Below are positions 1-11,343 of a stretch of 64,000 bases of DNA, piece after piece. Position 1 is the first letter of the stretch. Each line of letters starts with the position of its first letter. Source of the DNA: Toxonevra muliebris (taxonomy: Eukaryota > Arthropoda > Insecta > Diptera > Pallopteridae); assembly GCA_963691655.1 (NCBI GenBank), contig OY829329.1, positions 55,565,408-55,629,407 of the forward strand, given 5' to 3'. The notes below the pieces were generated by a model. The model was not told the DNA's origin and did no database searches. It saw nothing but the letters and a program-made list of their open reading frames with translations. A program made the position numbers and the translations under genes.

Positions 1-2052
1 TCTCTCTCTTTCTATATTGCTGTACATTTCCGCCACCCTCTTCCTATTTGTGTAAGCATCAATTAACCCAATTTTCGAATCCATTTGCACCTTTTTTTGC
101 AGTGCTTTTTTTTCTATTTTGTTTTGCATAAAAAAAAACAGCAAAAATAGCTAACAAAACAAAAAAGAAGAAAATAAATAAAAGTGCGTGATGTTTTCGT
201 TTATTTTTAATTTTTTCTGTGTTTTATGTGGTTTTTTTCCTTTTTTTTTTTGTATTTTCCGCTTAAACTTGTGCCACCAGCGCTAACAGCGTATTAAACT
301 GACGCTTGGTCATTTTTAGCCAAGTGATTTTCATTTATTTTTTTTTTTTTTTGCAACTTTGCACCCACATTTTCCACTCCTGCTCTTCTATACGTTTTTT
401 TTTTTTTTTTGGCTCTCTCCCTTCAGCAATGCATCACTGCGCTTTCTACTCTTACTCTTTCCACTCTTCCCCTCACATATATATACACTTAATTTCAGTA
501 TTTAGTTAAGTCTATTTGCAGAGTTTTGTAGTTGATTTGGTTTTGTTGGAATGGATTGGATTGGACTGGATTGCCGCGCAACAATGTTGGCAACATCGAG
601 CACCAGCAGGCAACAATGTGTGAAGAGAAAAAGCGTTCGTTCGTTCATTCTCAACACCATTCATTGCTCTGCCTGCGTTTATATTTTTTAATTAATTATT
701 GATTTCTCTCTCTTTCTCTAGCTCATCACTCTCTTTTTCTTCCCTAGCATTTTTATAGCATTTTTAAATAAAAAATATTTACATTTTGTTTTTCAGCATT
801 TTAATAATAAAATTTGAAATTTTGTTAACATTTCAATTTTCTGCATTTAATTAATATTAAAATTTCTTTTTACAGACATAATTCTTCTATTGTATTCAAA
901 TTTTTTCCAGTGATTTTTTTTTTTTTTGAGTTTTTTTTTTTAAATCATTAATAAATAATTATGCAATAATATATTTTTTTTTTTTTTTTTTATATTCCAG
1001 GTTACGTTGTTTACCTAATTTTATTACCTTTGGCTTCTGCTACTAATTATGCATAAATAATTTATCAATTTAATTTAATAGGTTTTTTCGATTTTGTTTT
1101 TTTTTGTTTTGTTTTTTGGTTCGCTAATATTTAATTAAATTATTTTAGATTTTTATCATATGCCGTTTTTTTTTTTTAAATTTTTTTTTGCAGGTATTTT
1201 ATCAAATTTTTTTTTATGACCAATTTAGAATCGCACTCTCCGTGCACACATGCCGCCATTTGCTCTAACGCGCCTCAGGGCATTCACGCTTTATAGCGTG
1301 TTTGTGTGTGTGAATATATACGAATGATGTGTATGTATGTGTTTGTAATTTAACAATTTCAAACACACCACAATAATTCATCAAAATTTTCGACGTGTGA
1401 AAAATACAAAATTTTTAATAATTTTATTTTTATACTTCCTACTTTTTTCAGCACATACCTACTTATAATTTAAAATAATTGTTCATAAAAAAACTAAAAT
1501 TGTTAAATAAATTTAATCTAAGCTCTAAACTATAAAATTTAGTAGTTATTTTATGTTAAAACATGATTTAGTTAAATATTTTAAGTCTTTCAATAGCTTT
1601 GAATCGCCAGCGGCTTAACTAGTAAAGTTGAATGAAATTCATGTAATGATTTTCAATTCCGCATAGAACTTAAAAGATAGAAATATTGCTCATTTTAAAG
1701 TATACGAATTTTCATATGACAAGTCGCTGTATAAGTCCGTTGTCTTTTTTTGTTCTCATTGTTAAGGGTCGTTCAAACGATCGTGCGTGCTCGAATACCG
1801 CAGGTTATCTCACTATAAATCTCATCATGTGGACGCAAAAAAACGGCGGACTTCTGGAACGAATGCCCGAGACATTCTATGTTTCTTCTTTGAATGTCGC
1901 AGCAATCTCCACCGTTTGAACACAAAGCTCATTTTCCCATCGTACATATCTTCGAGCATGCTCGATCGTCTAAACGGCCCTAAAGGGGTTACATTGATTT
2001 CGAGAACTAAAAAAACATGTTTTCTCAAATTTTTTAGAGTAAAAAATGCACC
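1..2052. other. AT-rich non-coding stretch, no gene seen
   Basis: The stretch is dominated by long poly-T runs, for example near 340-350, 390-410 and 975-990, with scattered short TG/TATG repeats near 1300-1345. Open frames here are short and made of F, S and H runs, as expected from poly-T/CT tracts. I see no transposon ends, RNA gene or splice-flanked exon. It resembles intronic or intergenic fly DNA. Confidence 0.6.
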
Positions 2053-2309
2053 AAATTCTTAACTGCAATTTTTTTTCAGTAATTGTTAGTGGGGTTATGA
2101 TAGATGGAAAAACCACAAAAATCAGTGCTCGGGTTGCAGAGCGACCCGCCCCTCCCCCCCCCCAAAAAAAACCCCCCTCTTTGGTGAAAAAAGCCTTTTT
2201 GTACTAATAACTGGTTAACCGTTGGAGATATCAAAAAATTATCTAGCACACATAAAAAGCTTAAGTGATTTTCTGATAAAATCGCTAATTTTGAATTTTT
2301 TTACTTCTA

Positions 2310-3452
2310 TTGGGAGTATGAATGTATAAACTCGTATTTTTTTCGTAATTTGGACATTTATTGTGAAAAAGTGACTATAAATTTATTCTTTAAAGTATTG
2401 TCCATCGTTAGCCACAACCTTTTCCCATCTTTCTGGTAGCATACGGATGATGTGTCATCGATCGGAACAAGTGGTAATCAGAAGGAGCAATGTCTGGAGA
2501 ATACGGCGGGTGGGGTAGCACTTCCCATTTCAGCGTTTCCAAGTAAGTTTTTACTTGCCTTGCAACATGCGGCCGAGCATTGTCGTGCCGAAGAATAACT
2601 TCGTCGTGTCTATTCTCATATTCTGGCCTCTTATCCTTTAATGCTCGGCTCAAACGCATCAATTGTAGTCGGTAGCGGTCGCCAGTGATCGTTTCATTCG
2701 GTTTCAACAACTCATAATACACGACACCTTTCATATCCCACCAAATACACAGCATGAGCTTGGATCCATGGATGTTCGGCTTTGCCGTTAATGTTGATGC
2801 ATGTCCGGGCGGTCCCCATGATTTTTTACGCTTTGGGTTATCGTAACGTATCCACTTTTCATCGCCAGTCACAATACGATGCAGAAAACCCTTTCTTTTC
2901 TGTCGTTCAATCAGCAGTTCACATGTGAAAAATCGTCGTTCGACGTCTCTCGGCTTCAATTCGTACGGCACCCAATTTCCTTGCTTTTGAATCATTTCCA
3001 ATGCTTTTAATCGTTTAGAAATGGTTGATTGATCAACTCCTAAAGATTCTGCAAGTTCTTGTTGTGTTTGACATGAATCTTCTTCGAGTAATGCCTTCAA
3101 TTCTTCATCTTCGAACTTTTTCGGCCGCCTGAACGTTCCCTGTCGTCAACATCAAAATCACACCTAACACATTCTAACGTCTATAGCACAGTCAGGATAA
3201 GTTTCAGTGAGTAAACGATGTGCTTCAGTTGCGTTTTTCTTTAAATGGAAGAAGCAAATTAAAACTTCCCGCAAATGTTGTTTTGTTGGCACGAAATTCG
3301 ACATTTTCAGCTATAGTAAAACACTTTTGTAAAATTATGAAAATTATTTGACAGATCAATTCTTATAGTATAGATGTCAATGTCAAAAAAATGGCGCATA
3401 TGATAGATATGAAGTTAGTCACAATTACGAGTTTATACATTCATACTCCCAA
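2310..3452 (-). mobile_element. mariner-family DNA transposon, internally deleted
   Basis: A 27-bp terminal inverted repeat begins TTGGGAGTATGAATGTATAA at the left end. Its reverse complement closes the right end at 3452. Both ends are flanked by TA (2308-2309 and 3453-3454), the standard Tc1/mariner target duplication. At 1143 bp the copy is shorter than the usual roughly 1.3 kb, which fits the deletions seen in its transposase. It lies in the spacer of the palindrome at 2053-4007. The terminal repeats are identical over 27 bp, so the insertion is not very old although the gene is dead. Confidence 0.93.
2383..3304 (-). pseudogene. mariner transposase pseudogene (DD34D)
   Basis: Cut-and-paste transposase. 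The likely start is the ATG at 3304 (reads MSNFVPTKQHLREVL), inside the right end of the element. The first part runs into a stop after about 45 codons. After a short loss (the usual WFxRFKSG block is missing) and a frame change, a 230-codon open frame (2408-3100) carries the second helix-turn-helix (QQELAESLGVDQSTIS), a WVPYEL linker and the catalytic domain. TGDEKW and RHDNARPH give the first two acidic residues; SPDIAPSDYHLF gives the third, 34 residues after the second, i.e. DD34D. Just after HLFRSM an out-of-frame deletion of roughly 35-40 codons joins to the normal C-terminus (IRMLPERWEKVVA) in another frame, ending at the TAA at 2383-2385. It resembles mauritiana/Desmar-type mariners; the subfamily is from memory. 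It cannot make full-length enzyme. Confidence 0.9.
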
Positions 3453-4007
3453 TAACTTTTTTCAGAACTAATGTCTTAAGCTAAAAGATAATACATTTAT
3501 AACATATAGTGAAACCAGTTATTTTTATTAAGCCTGCAAATAGTAAAAGTAGTAAAAACCAACAGACAACTATACTATATTGTTATTTTTGTATACAAAA
3601 CATTATCCGTTGTCAATGAAAATGACAGAGGATTTTGAAGTTTATATCCTCTTCAAAACACTTTTTGATTTTTCTTCTTAGCTTGTTTGGTTTTCGAGTA
3701 ATTCAATTTTACCTATAGGCTCTGCACTCAAAAATTCTACATCCAAAGTACTAAATTTGCTATTTCTTAAATATTAAATATCTCGAAAACTATGGCATGA
3801 ACAAAAAAATTACTTAAGACCTTTTTTAAGGAAATCAGTCAAGCTTTTTTTTTGTGGCAAGTAATTTTTTGATATAAAATACTTTTTTCACCAAAGAGGG
3901 GATTTTTTGGGGGGATCGCTCTGCAACCCCAGGACTGATTTTTGTGGTTTCTGAATCTATCATACCCCCACTAACAATTACTGAAGAAAAATCTTAGTTC
4001 AGAATTT

Positions 4008-6163
4008 TTATGATGATAATCTTTATAATGACTGGACTAAAAGATAAACATTTGACAAATATTTTGTCAAATTTTCATTTCAAAATTTTTAACATTGCGA
4101 CCTCATTTCCTGTGACCCCTCAGAATAAAGTTCCCTTGGCGTTGTCAGAATAACTCATTATAGATTCATTTGAAATTAAAATAACTAAATTATTTCTGTT
4201 AGTAGATATGCATAGCTCGTGCTTGAACAAAGGGGATAAATAATTAAAATTTGGGTTTTTGGCTGAGTTGTGCACAAAAAGTTACTACTTTTGATATAAT
4301 TTGCACCACGTATTGCCGTGTAAAATTACTTGTCCTTCGTTCAAGCAGCAGTCAATCTTATATTGAAGAATTGTGCAAAATTTGAACAAGATCGGCTCAT
4401 TATCGTTTGAGAAATCATTTCAACCGACATCAAAAATAGAGTTTTCAGTTTTTAGGCCCATTATTTCATATTAAATTAATACTCTTACGGAAAAAGACTG
4501 CCCAAAAACAAATAAAATCTTAATTTTATAATTAAATTGAATAAATAGAATATTTAATCGTTAATTAAATATTGAATAAAAGTTAATCTTTTTCAAATGT
4601 CAATAAAAATATTAATGAGTAAACAAATACAAAATTTTTGGGAAAAATATTTCCATAAGCTCTCAAATCCATTTAAAGTTAGAAGGTCACTGAACTGTAA
4701 GCATATATGCAAATATAAAAAATAACAAAATTAACTAATTTAATTCATAAATAAAAAATCCTTTAAAAATTTATAAGCGCACACATATAAAAACCTTCCA
4801 TTTTTAATTGTTTCGAAAAATCAAACAAACTTCTGTAAATAAATAACATTTACGCTCCGTTTCGTATTTCTCAGTTTTCATTTTTTGAATTATTTTTGCA
4901 AAATTTATGTCCTGATTCATTTATAACAAAAACAAAAAAAAAAAAAAAACTTTTTTAATGCAAACACATTTGAACTTACCTTAATTACTTAACTTTCATT
5001 GCTGTTGCTCCCGCTGATGCTCACAATATAAAAGCACAAATAAACCATAGCTGCTCATCTTCACAATCCATAAAAGAGGAAACTTAGGAATAAGTAGGAG
5101 GAAGAAGAGCATAGCAAAAACATTTGAATTGTTCATAGAGAGAAAGAGAGAGAGAGAGAGAGAGAGGGAGAACTAAAGAACGAATGAAACTGAAAAGAAT
5201 TGCTTGTAAATTTAGCTGACAATTGCAATTAATTTAAAAACAACAAAACAAACGTATAAACAATATCCACAGTAACAGAAATAGCTATAGCAATAATAAC
5301 AACAAAAAGATAAATTAATAAAGTTTGCGCATTTTAGTGAAAAGAGCGTAACGTAGCAGCAGCAGCAGCAGCAATGGCAGCAAAAAGAATCTAAACATTA
5401 AAATTGTGCTGCTGCAGCTGATAACCCAGCTTTTTTTTAATATGAATGAAATGTATAAAAAACAACAAAAACAGCAGGAATAAACTTTACATTTGTGCTT
5501 AGTATGAGAATCGTAGTATCTAACTGTTAATAGTAAATCATAAAAACAACAACAACAAACAGCATTGCAATAACATTTTCATTGCTCAATGGAATCTTTA
5601 ATATGGTAAAGAGATAGGTAACGAAGGCAAGAGAAAGAGAGAGAGTAAAAAAAAAGTACTTAATGCAGATATACTTACTATTTTTCTCTAAACGGCAGAT
5701 TCACGTTTATAAATAATTAAAAATGTAAAAAAAAACAAAATTACTAAACAGTTTTGTTGCTAAAACAGAAAACAGTAGAAAATATTAAAAAACTAAATAA
5801 ATTTTCATGTGTTCAATAGGGGTATTCACATTTACTGTCGTACTCTGCATATTTTGCCCTACAAAATGGAATATTAAAAGGCAGCATTTGCAGTTCGGCA
5901 GTAAAATTTATAGCATCAGTCAAGTCTACAATACTAAACTAGTATCTATAGATCCAGCTTCAATACTCAAATTATTGAAGGAAATCAGGCTTAATGAAAT
6001 ATCCTAGATAGAGAAGAATTACAATAGATTGTATAGGTCGCGGTACTATCAATGAACAGTCATTGGTTCAAGTCCTTCACGCTCCGTCCTCCTATCTTGT
6101 TCGTCAATATTACTTGATTTTGGTAAAGGTGAAGAAAACCCTAAATACAGTTTCATATCTCCC
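4008..6163. other. AT-rich non-coding stretch
   Basis: No gene is recognised. The interval is A/T-rich with A-rich stretches, a CAG-rich patch near 5355-5420 and an AG microsatellite at 5136-5168. A sequence near 6040-6090 with GGTTCAAGTCC resembles a tRNA B box but has no convincing partner A box; it may be a decayed SINE head. Confidence 0.5.
5136..5168. repeat. (AG)n microsatellite
   Basis: An almost unbroken AG dinucleotide tract of about 33 bp, with one AAAG interruption near its left end. Simple sequence repeat with no further function visible. Confidence 0.9.
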
Positions 6164-6490
6164 GACGACCTCGATAGTCTAGTGGATAGTGCATTAGATT
6201 TTCATTCAGAAGTTTGCGAGTTTGATTCCCGTCTTGGTTCGGTGGTTGATTCAATTCAAATTTCTTATATTCATTATCGATATGAAGTAGATGAGAAATT
6301 CTTATAAGAATGTGTACAAGTACACACATTGGTTTGTAATGGAAAAACTGATAAAAAATTGCCACACAGCCGTTCGGAATCGGCGTTAAACTGTAGGTCC
6401 AACCATCGCCACTGTAGCCTAGTGGCAGAGTGCCAGGCTCTTGTCTCTGGAGATCCTAGTTCGATTCTCGGTTTGCGTATGCTTTTTTTT
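6164..6490 (+). mobile_element. Two-headed tRNA-derived SINE, copy 1
   Basis: Two RNA polymerase III promoter-like modules lie in the same orientation in one unit. Head 1 (about 6164-6240) has A box TAGTCTAGTGG and B box GAGTTTGATTCCC. In the better-preserved copy 2 the anticodon arm reads CTTTCACCCAGAAGG, as in tRNA-Glu(UUC). Head 2 (about 6408-6475) has A-box-like TAGCCTAGTGGCAGAG and B-box-like AGTTCGATTCTC. The linker contains GTACAAGTACACAC and CGTTCGGAATCGGCGTTAAA. The same structure occurs inverted at 18892-19217, so it is a dispersed family. Composite heads of this kind are known from 'Twin' SINEs in mosquitoes; whether this family is related is not known to me. It ends in a T-rich tract. 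Confidence 0.8.
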
Positions 6491-6724
6491 TTATCTATCT
6501 TTCCTTCTCTCTTCCTTTTTTTTATAACTTGGGGCTTTGGTGCAATAGATCTTATAGGTCGCAGTGGCTGACTTTCGAGTCGTCTTTCCTCAAATAATAA
6601 TAGTTCATATCCCCCAATTGCGACCGAAATAAAACAAATTTAAGTCTCTGCAAAGGATCGTACTCGATGAAAACGTTTTGTGGAGACTCTATGCTATTTA
6701 GAGGACGAGAACACATAAGTGGTT

Positions 6725-7135
6725 AAAATTCCATTTTAATATTCTCATTTCGATTTGATTATTCTAAAATCAATTTGACTATTCTGAGTTATAATTGAAG
6801 ATTTCTAAATTTAATTTGACAAATGTGCATTCTATTTGAATTTTTTTCTATTCAATTTCACTACACAGAACTCAATTTGAATGTTTCTGAATTCATCCGT
6901 CTGTCTATTCGCTATCAAATTTTACTACTGAACAATAAATTTGACTTTCTAAGTTCAATTTGTCTGTTCAATTTGAATTCCATTCAGTATCTATTCAGAA
7001 ATCAACTTGATGATTCCTAAATTCAATTTGATGATTACTGAATTCAATTTGAAAGTTTCTAACTTCAATTTGACTGTGCTGAGTTAAATTTTTTTTTTTT
7101 CAGAATTCAATTTGTCTACTCTAATTGTCCCATCC
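6725..7135. repeat. Degenerate minisatellite, ATTCAATTTGA core
   Basis: The motif TTCTGAATTCAATTTGA and variants recur about every 22-26 bp over some 400 bp, for example AAATCAATTTGACTATTCTG, AACTCAATTTGAATGTTTCTG and AGTTCAATTTGTCTGTTC. Copies differ at many positions, so this is an old tandem array. It begins shortly after the two-headed SINE. Confidence 0.75.
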
Positions 7136-9567
7136 AATTGTAAGCTACTTATGAGGACACTATAGCTCATCAAATGCATTTAAAAAATGTTTAAATCGAA
7201 ATTGTTTTCTATCTACAATTTCTCACTATTTACGGCTTTGCGTGAATACCCTTACTTTTCATAAAAGTTCAAAACTTTTTCTTGTTGTTGTTGCATTTTT
7301 GTTTTATTTGTGCTTTGGGCATTTTTGTTGTGCTGCATATTATTGTTGCTGCTGTACTGCGCTAATGTTATTGTTGCTTTTAATGTTTGCAAACAAAACT
7401 TTAACCAACAACAACGTCAAACAAATAAACAAACCAGCAACATACAAAACAACGCAAAAAAAAACTGAAACAGGAATAACTTGTTGCTATACAACTTCCT
7501 GTTGACGTTGCAGCAGCAATTTGCAGTTGTTGCTATTGCTACTATTACTAACTTCAGTAGCTCCTTCTACTGCTATTTTGCTATAGCTGCCGCTGCCGCT
7601 GCTCCTGCTGTGTTACTACGAGCATTACTCTCTTCTCTTCCTCTCTTTTGTTTTTTTTTTATTTTTATTGCATAAGTCCAGCAGTAATTAAAGTAGCACG
7701 ATGATACTTTATAAATTAAATTCTTTTTTTATTGTTGTTTTTGTGTTTTTATTTTTTCATTACATTTTTAATGTTGTTGTTTTGGTTTCACACTCCTACT
7801 TCAAAACTCTTGCTGCAGTTGTTGCTATTGCTATACAGCTTTGCTACTCACATAATTCTCTACAGCTCATTCCACATGAATGAGTCACTCTCTACTCTAT
7901 TCTCCTCAGAGTTTGAACTACTGCTATGAAAAAAATGTCGCTTCTCATTATTGTTGTTCATTGGTTTTTTAATACACTAAAGGACATTTTCATAAGATAA
8001 GATAAACAGGATTCTTTTTTTATACTTTAAAATGCAGTAATACGATTCCTTTTTTTTTTCTTCTTTTTTTTTTGTTTTTTTTTTCGGTTTATTTAAAGCC
8101 AGTTGTTGTTTTATATACTTGAACAACATTAATGACCTAAGCGTTTTGGCTTTGTATTATTATGCTTGCTGTGATTGTTGTTGTTGCCGCTGCTTAGAGC
8201 TCCAAGTCTCTAAGTGCCTTAAACGACAACTGAACGCAGTCATCTGACTTTGAGTTGGACAGCAGGCAACAACAAGCAACAGAAAGCAAGTAAGCAACAA
8301 GCGTAATTATAGTTTGTTTTTTTATTATTGTGCACTTCAGCATCAGTTTCATGTGCCGCATGCAGGCAGTCAGCTAGAAACAATAACAACATCTCACTTT
8401 TAACAGCAGGTATCCTGGCTGGCTTGACTGTCTGTTTTACAGGCTGTCTCTCTGTCTGCTTGCCTGCCAGTGACTGTTTTTCCGTGCTGTCTAAATATCC
8501 TTCTTTGTTTGTGTTTATATCATAATACCATAGAGATTAGCTTCATTTTTCACAGAGTAAAATGTAAAAAAGTAGTTGAAAAAATCATAAAACAAAATAA
8601 AAGGAGAAGAAACTGAAAAGTGTCCCGTTGCAGGATACTTCTCTACTACTATTACTACTAATACTACTTCTATCCTTCATTATCAACACAACAACGTCAA
8701 TGTTAATCATGGTTGCATAGGCCTACAGGGGAAGCCCACCATGACAAAAAAGAAAAAAAATTAAAGTGGCTAACGCGCCTCATGATGCACTACCTCAATG
8801 GTGGCGTGGAAAGTTGCATTGTCTTTGTTTCAGTATTTTTTTTTATATACCTTACTTTACACAAAATATGTATAGACATATATTAAGCGTTTACATTACA
8901 GGTTTATTAACTTTATTTTTTTTATACAAAAAAAAAAAAAAAAAGGATAATACTCGAGTGTTCAGTGTGACTGACTCATTGCCTGGTGGCCTCGATACCT
9001 AGCTGCCACTGCTTACCTTTAATAAGTACTTGTTGCTTATTAAAAAATCGCGCTCGCTCACAGGTTTCAAAAAAAAAAAAAAAAAAAGATGGGTGGAGTG
9101 AAGGGAGTATGCAAGGAAATAAAGCATAATTGCGGCTGTAGCATGAGCAACAACAGCATCATCTTCAACAACATCATCAGGAGCAACAGTAATAGCAACA
9201 ACAAAACACACACTCACTTTGACGCTTGATTGATCAAAGGCGCCAATGTTGCCATTCATTCAATCGTTTCATTCATTTACTCTCGTGCTCATTGCTTTTT
9301 TAAATTTTTTAAACCGCGCAGTTAAAAAAAAAAAAATGTTTTTGCTGCAAATAATAAAAGAAAATCGATTTTATTTTGTTTTTTTTTTTTTTTCAATGTA
9401 CTTAAACTTTTTATTGTAATTTAATATTATTTCTTTCAGTATTTTGAAAGTTTAAGTGTAATTTAAGTTTGTGTGTTTGAAGACCCAAATAAAAATTCAC
9501 TTACCTGCTCATATGAATGAAAATTATCAGCATCAGCAACATCATTATCAAATATCTTAAATTTCAG
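7136..9567. other. Low-complexity non-coding stretch
   Basis: The interval is rich in TTG/CTG trinucleotide clusters (7280-7390, 7505-7610, 8170-8200), poly-T (8046-8085) and poly-A tracts (8930-8943, 9070-9087). Open frames here are runs of L, V, C or F that come from these repeats, and none has a recognisable domain. It has the look of a long fly intron or 5' region. Confidence 0.5.
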
Positions 9568-9635
9568 TGCTACAGCAGTCAAAGAACAGTGAAGTAAATA
9601 TTCGAAATACTCAATTAAAATCACAACCGCACAAG
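9568..9635 (+). other. Possible small exon with strong splice sites
   Basis: A 68-nt segment is preceded by TCTTAAATTTCAG (acceptor AG at 9566-9567) and followed by a consensus donor, ACAAG|GTAAGT, at 9636. One of its three frames is open throughout. There is no homology to assign, and the neighbouring exons cannot be found. It could equally be an untranslated exon of a large gene or a chance match. RNA-seq junctions would settle it. Confidence 0.25.
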
Positions 9636-10309
9636 GTAAGTACTTACTTTTTTTATTTATTAATTTTTAAACTTATACCGTTGAGAGTTAACACGAGGGT
9701 TCAAGAAATTATTGAGCGCATTTGTTTTGTAAGTTAGACTGTAAAACTTACCTTTGAAATAAGGTTTACTTAAGCCTGCTAGTATTTGGATTGCCTTTGT
9801 ATTGAGACTTACTAGGGTTGTATTTAAATGGCCCCTTGTAGTACTGGATTTTCAAGGAAACCTTTACATAGACATTACTTAAACAATTCAATGCTTATGA
9901 TGAAACTTGGAAGGTAAAAAATTCACAGACAATATTGGCTGATAAAACTGTCGTCAGAAGTGTGGAGTACTTCTTTCTTTCATTCCCTCTATACAGAGAA
10001 AGTGGCAGATCGATTCTATCTCAGTTCTGATTAGAACCTGATTTGCAGAAGTTGTTCTTCTAGATATTCAAATCAAAAATATGCAGCGCAGGCAGATCGG
10101 AGTAAATCAATCCTACTTCTACCTTATCTTTGAGTAAAAAATAAGTAAGACTTGCTGCTTCTCTAACTTCGTTCTTTCCCTCTTAGAAAGCCATTAATAA
10201 AAAAAGATATCTGGTATGTTTTAGAGTTTCCCAAAATTTTTATTACACCTGGTATTATCTATATCGGAGTTCTATCTAGAAATTAAATCATTGAATCATC
10301 TGTTAATAG
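9636..10309. other. Non-coding, nothing recognised
   Basis: About 670 bp with no open frame of note, no terminal repeats and no tandem structure. Confidence 0.5.
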
Positions 10310-10522
10310 GCCACCCTCGTGGCCTGGTTAATGAGTGCTAGACTGGAGTTCCAGCTACCTTAGGTTCGATTCCAAGATGGGGTTAAATTATTTAAAAATG
10401 TTCAAATGGATTGTTCTAATAAAATGAGTCACTTCCTTGACTTAGTTCTTAAATGCTCGAAGTACCAGTTCAATGGTATCGATTCTCAGATAGAGAATTG
10501 ATTATAAAAAAAAAAAAAAAAA
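10310..10522 (+). mobile_element. tRNA-derived SINE with poly-A tail
   Basis: The head contains TGGCCTGGTTAATGAGTGC (A-box region) and GGTTCGATTCC (B box at about 10370). A tRNA-unrelated body follows, and a 17-nt A-tail occupies 10506-10522. The head is clearly related to the one at 40316-40420 (shared GTGCTAGACT, then CTAC.T.AGGTTC.ATTCC). No target-site duplication could be found. The A-tail ends where the LINE fragment on the other strand has its 3' end. Confidence 0.75.
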
Positions 10523-10990
10523 CTTGTGGTTTGTCACTAGGGTTCAGAAAACGGTTCACTATTGTTTGTTTGTTTGGTTAGGGTGGTGACCGAGTTTAAA
10601 AACAATGAAGACTCGGTCCAATTAGCACGTTAGAACCATTTTGATACCACAAAACCCTGGTACATCGGATGTTTAATTTCGGGTAAGGATTAGTTTAGGA
10701 ATATGATTAGTTTGTTAAAGTCGACTGTGGAAAAATCTTTCAAGTCGTTGAAAAACGGTTTTCCCAGCACACAGAGTCCGGGTTTTGCGAGCGCCGGACA
10801 CTTACAGAGTAGGTGTTCGACTGTCTCTTTCTCACTGGTTTCGTTGCAGTTGCGACAGTGGTCGTTGAAGGGGATCCGCATTTTAGATGCATGAACGCCA
10901 ATTGGCCAGTGACCTGTACTGACGGCAGTTAGTCTTACCACATCAGTTCGGGTTCTTTCACTGTACTTTGTACTATTAAATTATTTTCTT
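10523..10990 (-). mobile_element. 5'-truncated non-LTR retrotransposon (LINE) 3' end
   Basis: The minus strand carries the C-terminal end of a LINE ORF2 (10690-10941) followed by a roughly 170-bp 3' untranslated region. The latter contains GTGGTATCAAAATGG and CCTAACCAAAC, which resemble the 3' ends of Jockey/I/Loa-type insect LINEs. Upstream of about 10990 no reverse transcriptase is visible, so the copy is 5'-truncated, as is usual for LINEs. The clade assignment is tentative. Confidence 0.65.
10690..10941 (-). pseudogene. LINE ORF2 C-terminal fragment (post-RNase H, CCHC-like)
   Basis: The 83-residue frame reads LTAVSTGHWPIGVHASKM, then CRNCNETSEKETVEHLLCKC. This is the typical LTGH...C..C.....ETVEHLLC.CP block at the end of the RNase H-bearing ORF2 of I/Jockey/R1-type LINEs. 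Catalytic domains are absent. It is a fragment of a retroelement gene, not a host gene. The annotated first codon is only the first in-frame Met. Confidence 0.75.
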
Positions 10991-11343
10991 GTACATAATC
11001 AAAAACTTCCGAAGATTCTTACAGGTTTTAGAGAATACTAACATCGATGTGATTAAACTGTCGAGAAAATGCTATTAACTCTACCTTTCCTGCAGAAGTC
11101 ATTTGTGGGCAGGGGCACTACTTTAGCTTTTCGCAAGCACGGCGATCGTATACATGTTAAAGAGTTTAAAGCTTTTAATTTTCACTAAAGCGTACGTTTG
11201 CCCATGCATTCGCGCATTTTCAATTCCCATAACATGCGTGTATAGGCAACAAAATGCTGCTAGCGTAACATCGACACACGTATGCTATAAAATTCGGTCG
11301 AAAGTAATCAGACCTGGTGATAAAGTTTCAAAATTAATATGTA

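Larger units (their letters stand above)
2053..4007. repeat. Imperfect 2-kb palindrome (foldback-type inverted repeat) holding a mariner
   Basis: The left arm (about 2053-2280) and right arm (about 3810-4007) are imperfect reverse complements. The shared core reads TTCAGTAATTGTTAGTGGGG, then a block with ACCACAAAAATCAGT, GGTTGCAGAGCGA and CTCTTTGGTGAAAAAAG. The arms contain small indels, including a C-run at 2151-2162 and a matching G-run at 3907-3915. The spacer carries a complete-ended mariner at 2310-3452. The family is not recognised; a non-autonomous foldback or long-TIR DNA element is likely. No target duplication was identified at the outer ends. Confidence 0.7.

Noticed and set aside
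1686..2062. Overlapping 77- and 91-codon frames on + and a 67-codon frame on -
   Set aside because: Three frames over the same DNA without motifs. Base composition is more balanced than the surroundings, but nothing supports one of them.
6164..6240. Functional tRNA-Glu gene
   Set aside because: The acceptor stem does not pair, the sequence is fused to a SINE linker, and a second copy with the same fusion exists at 18892-19217.
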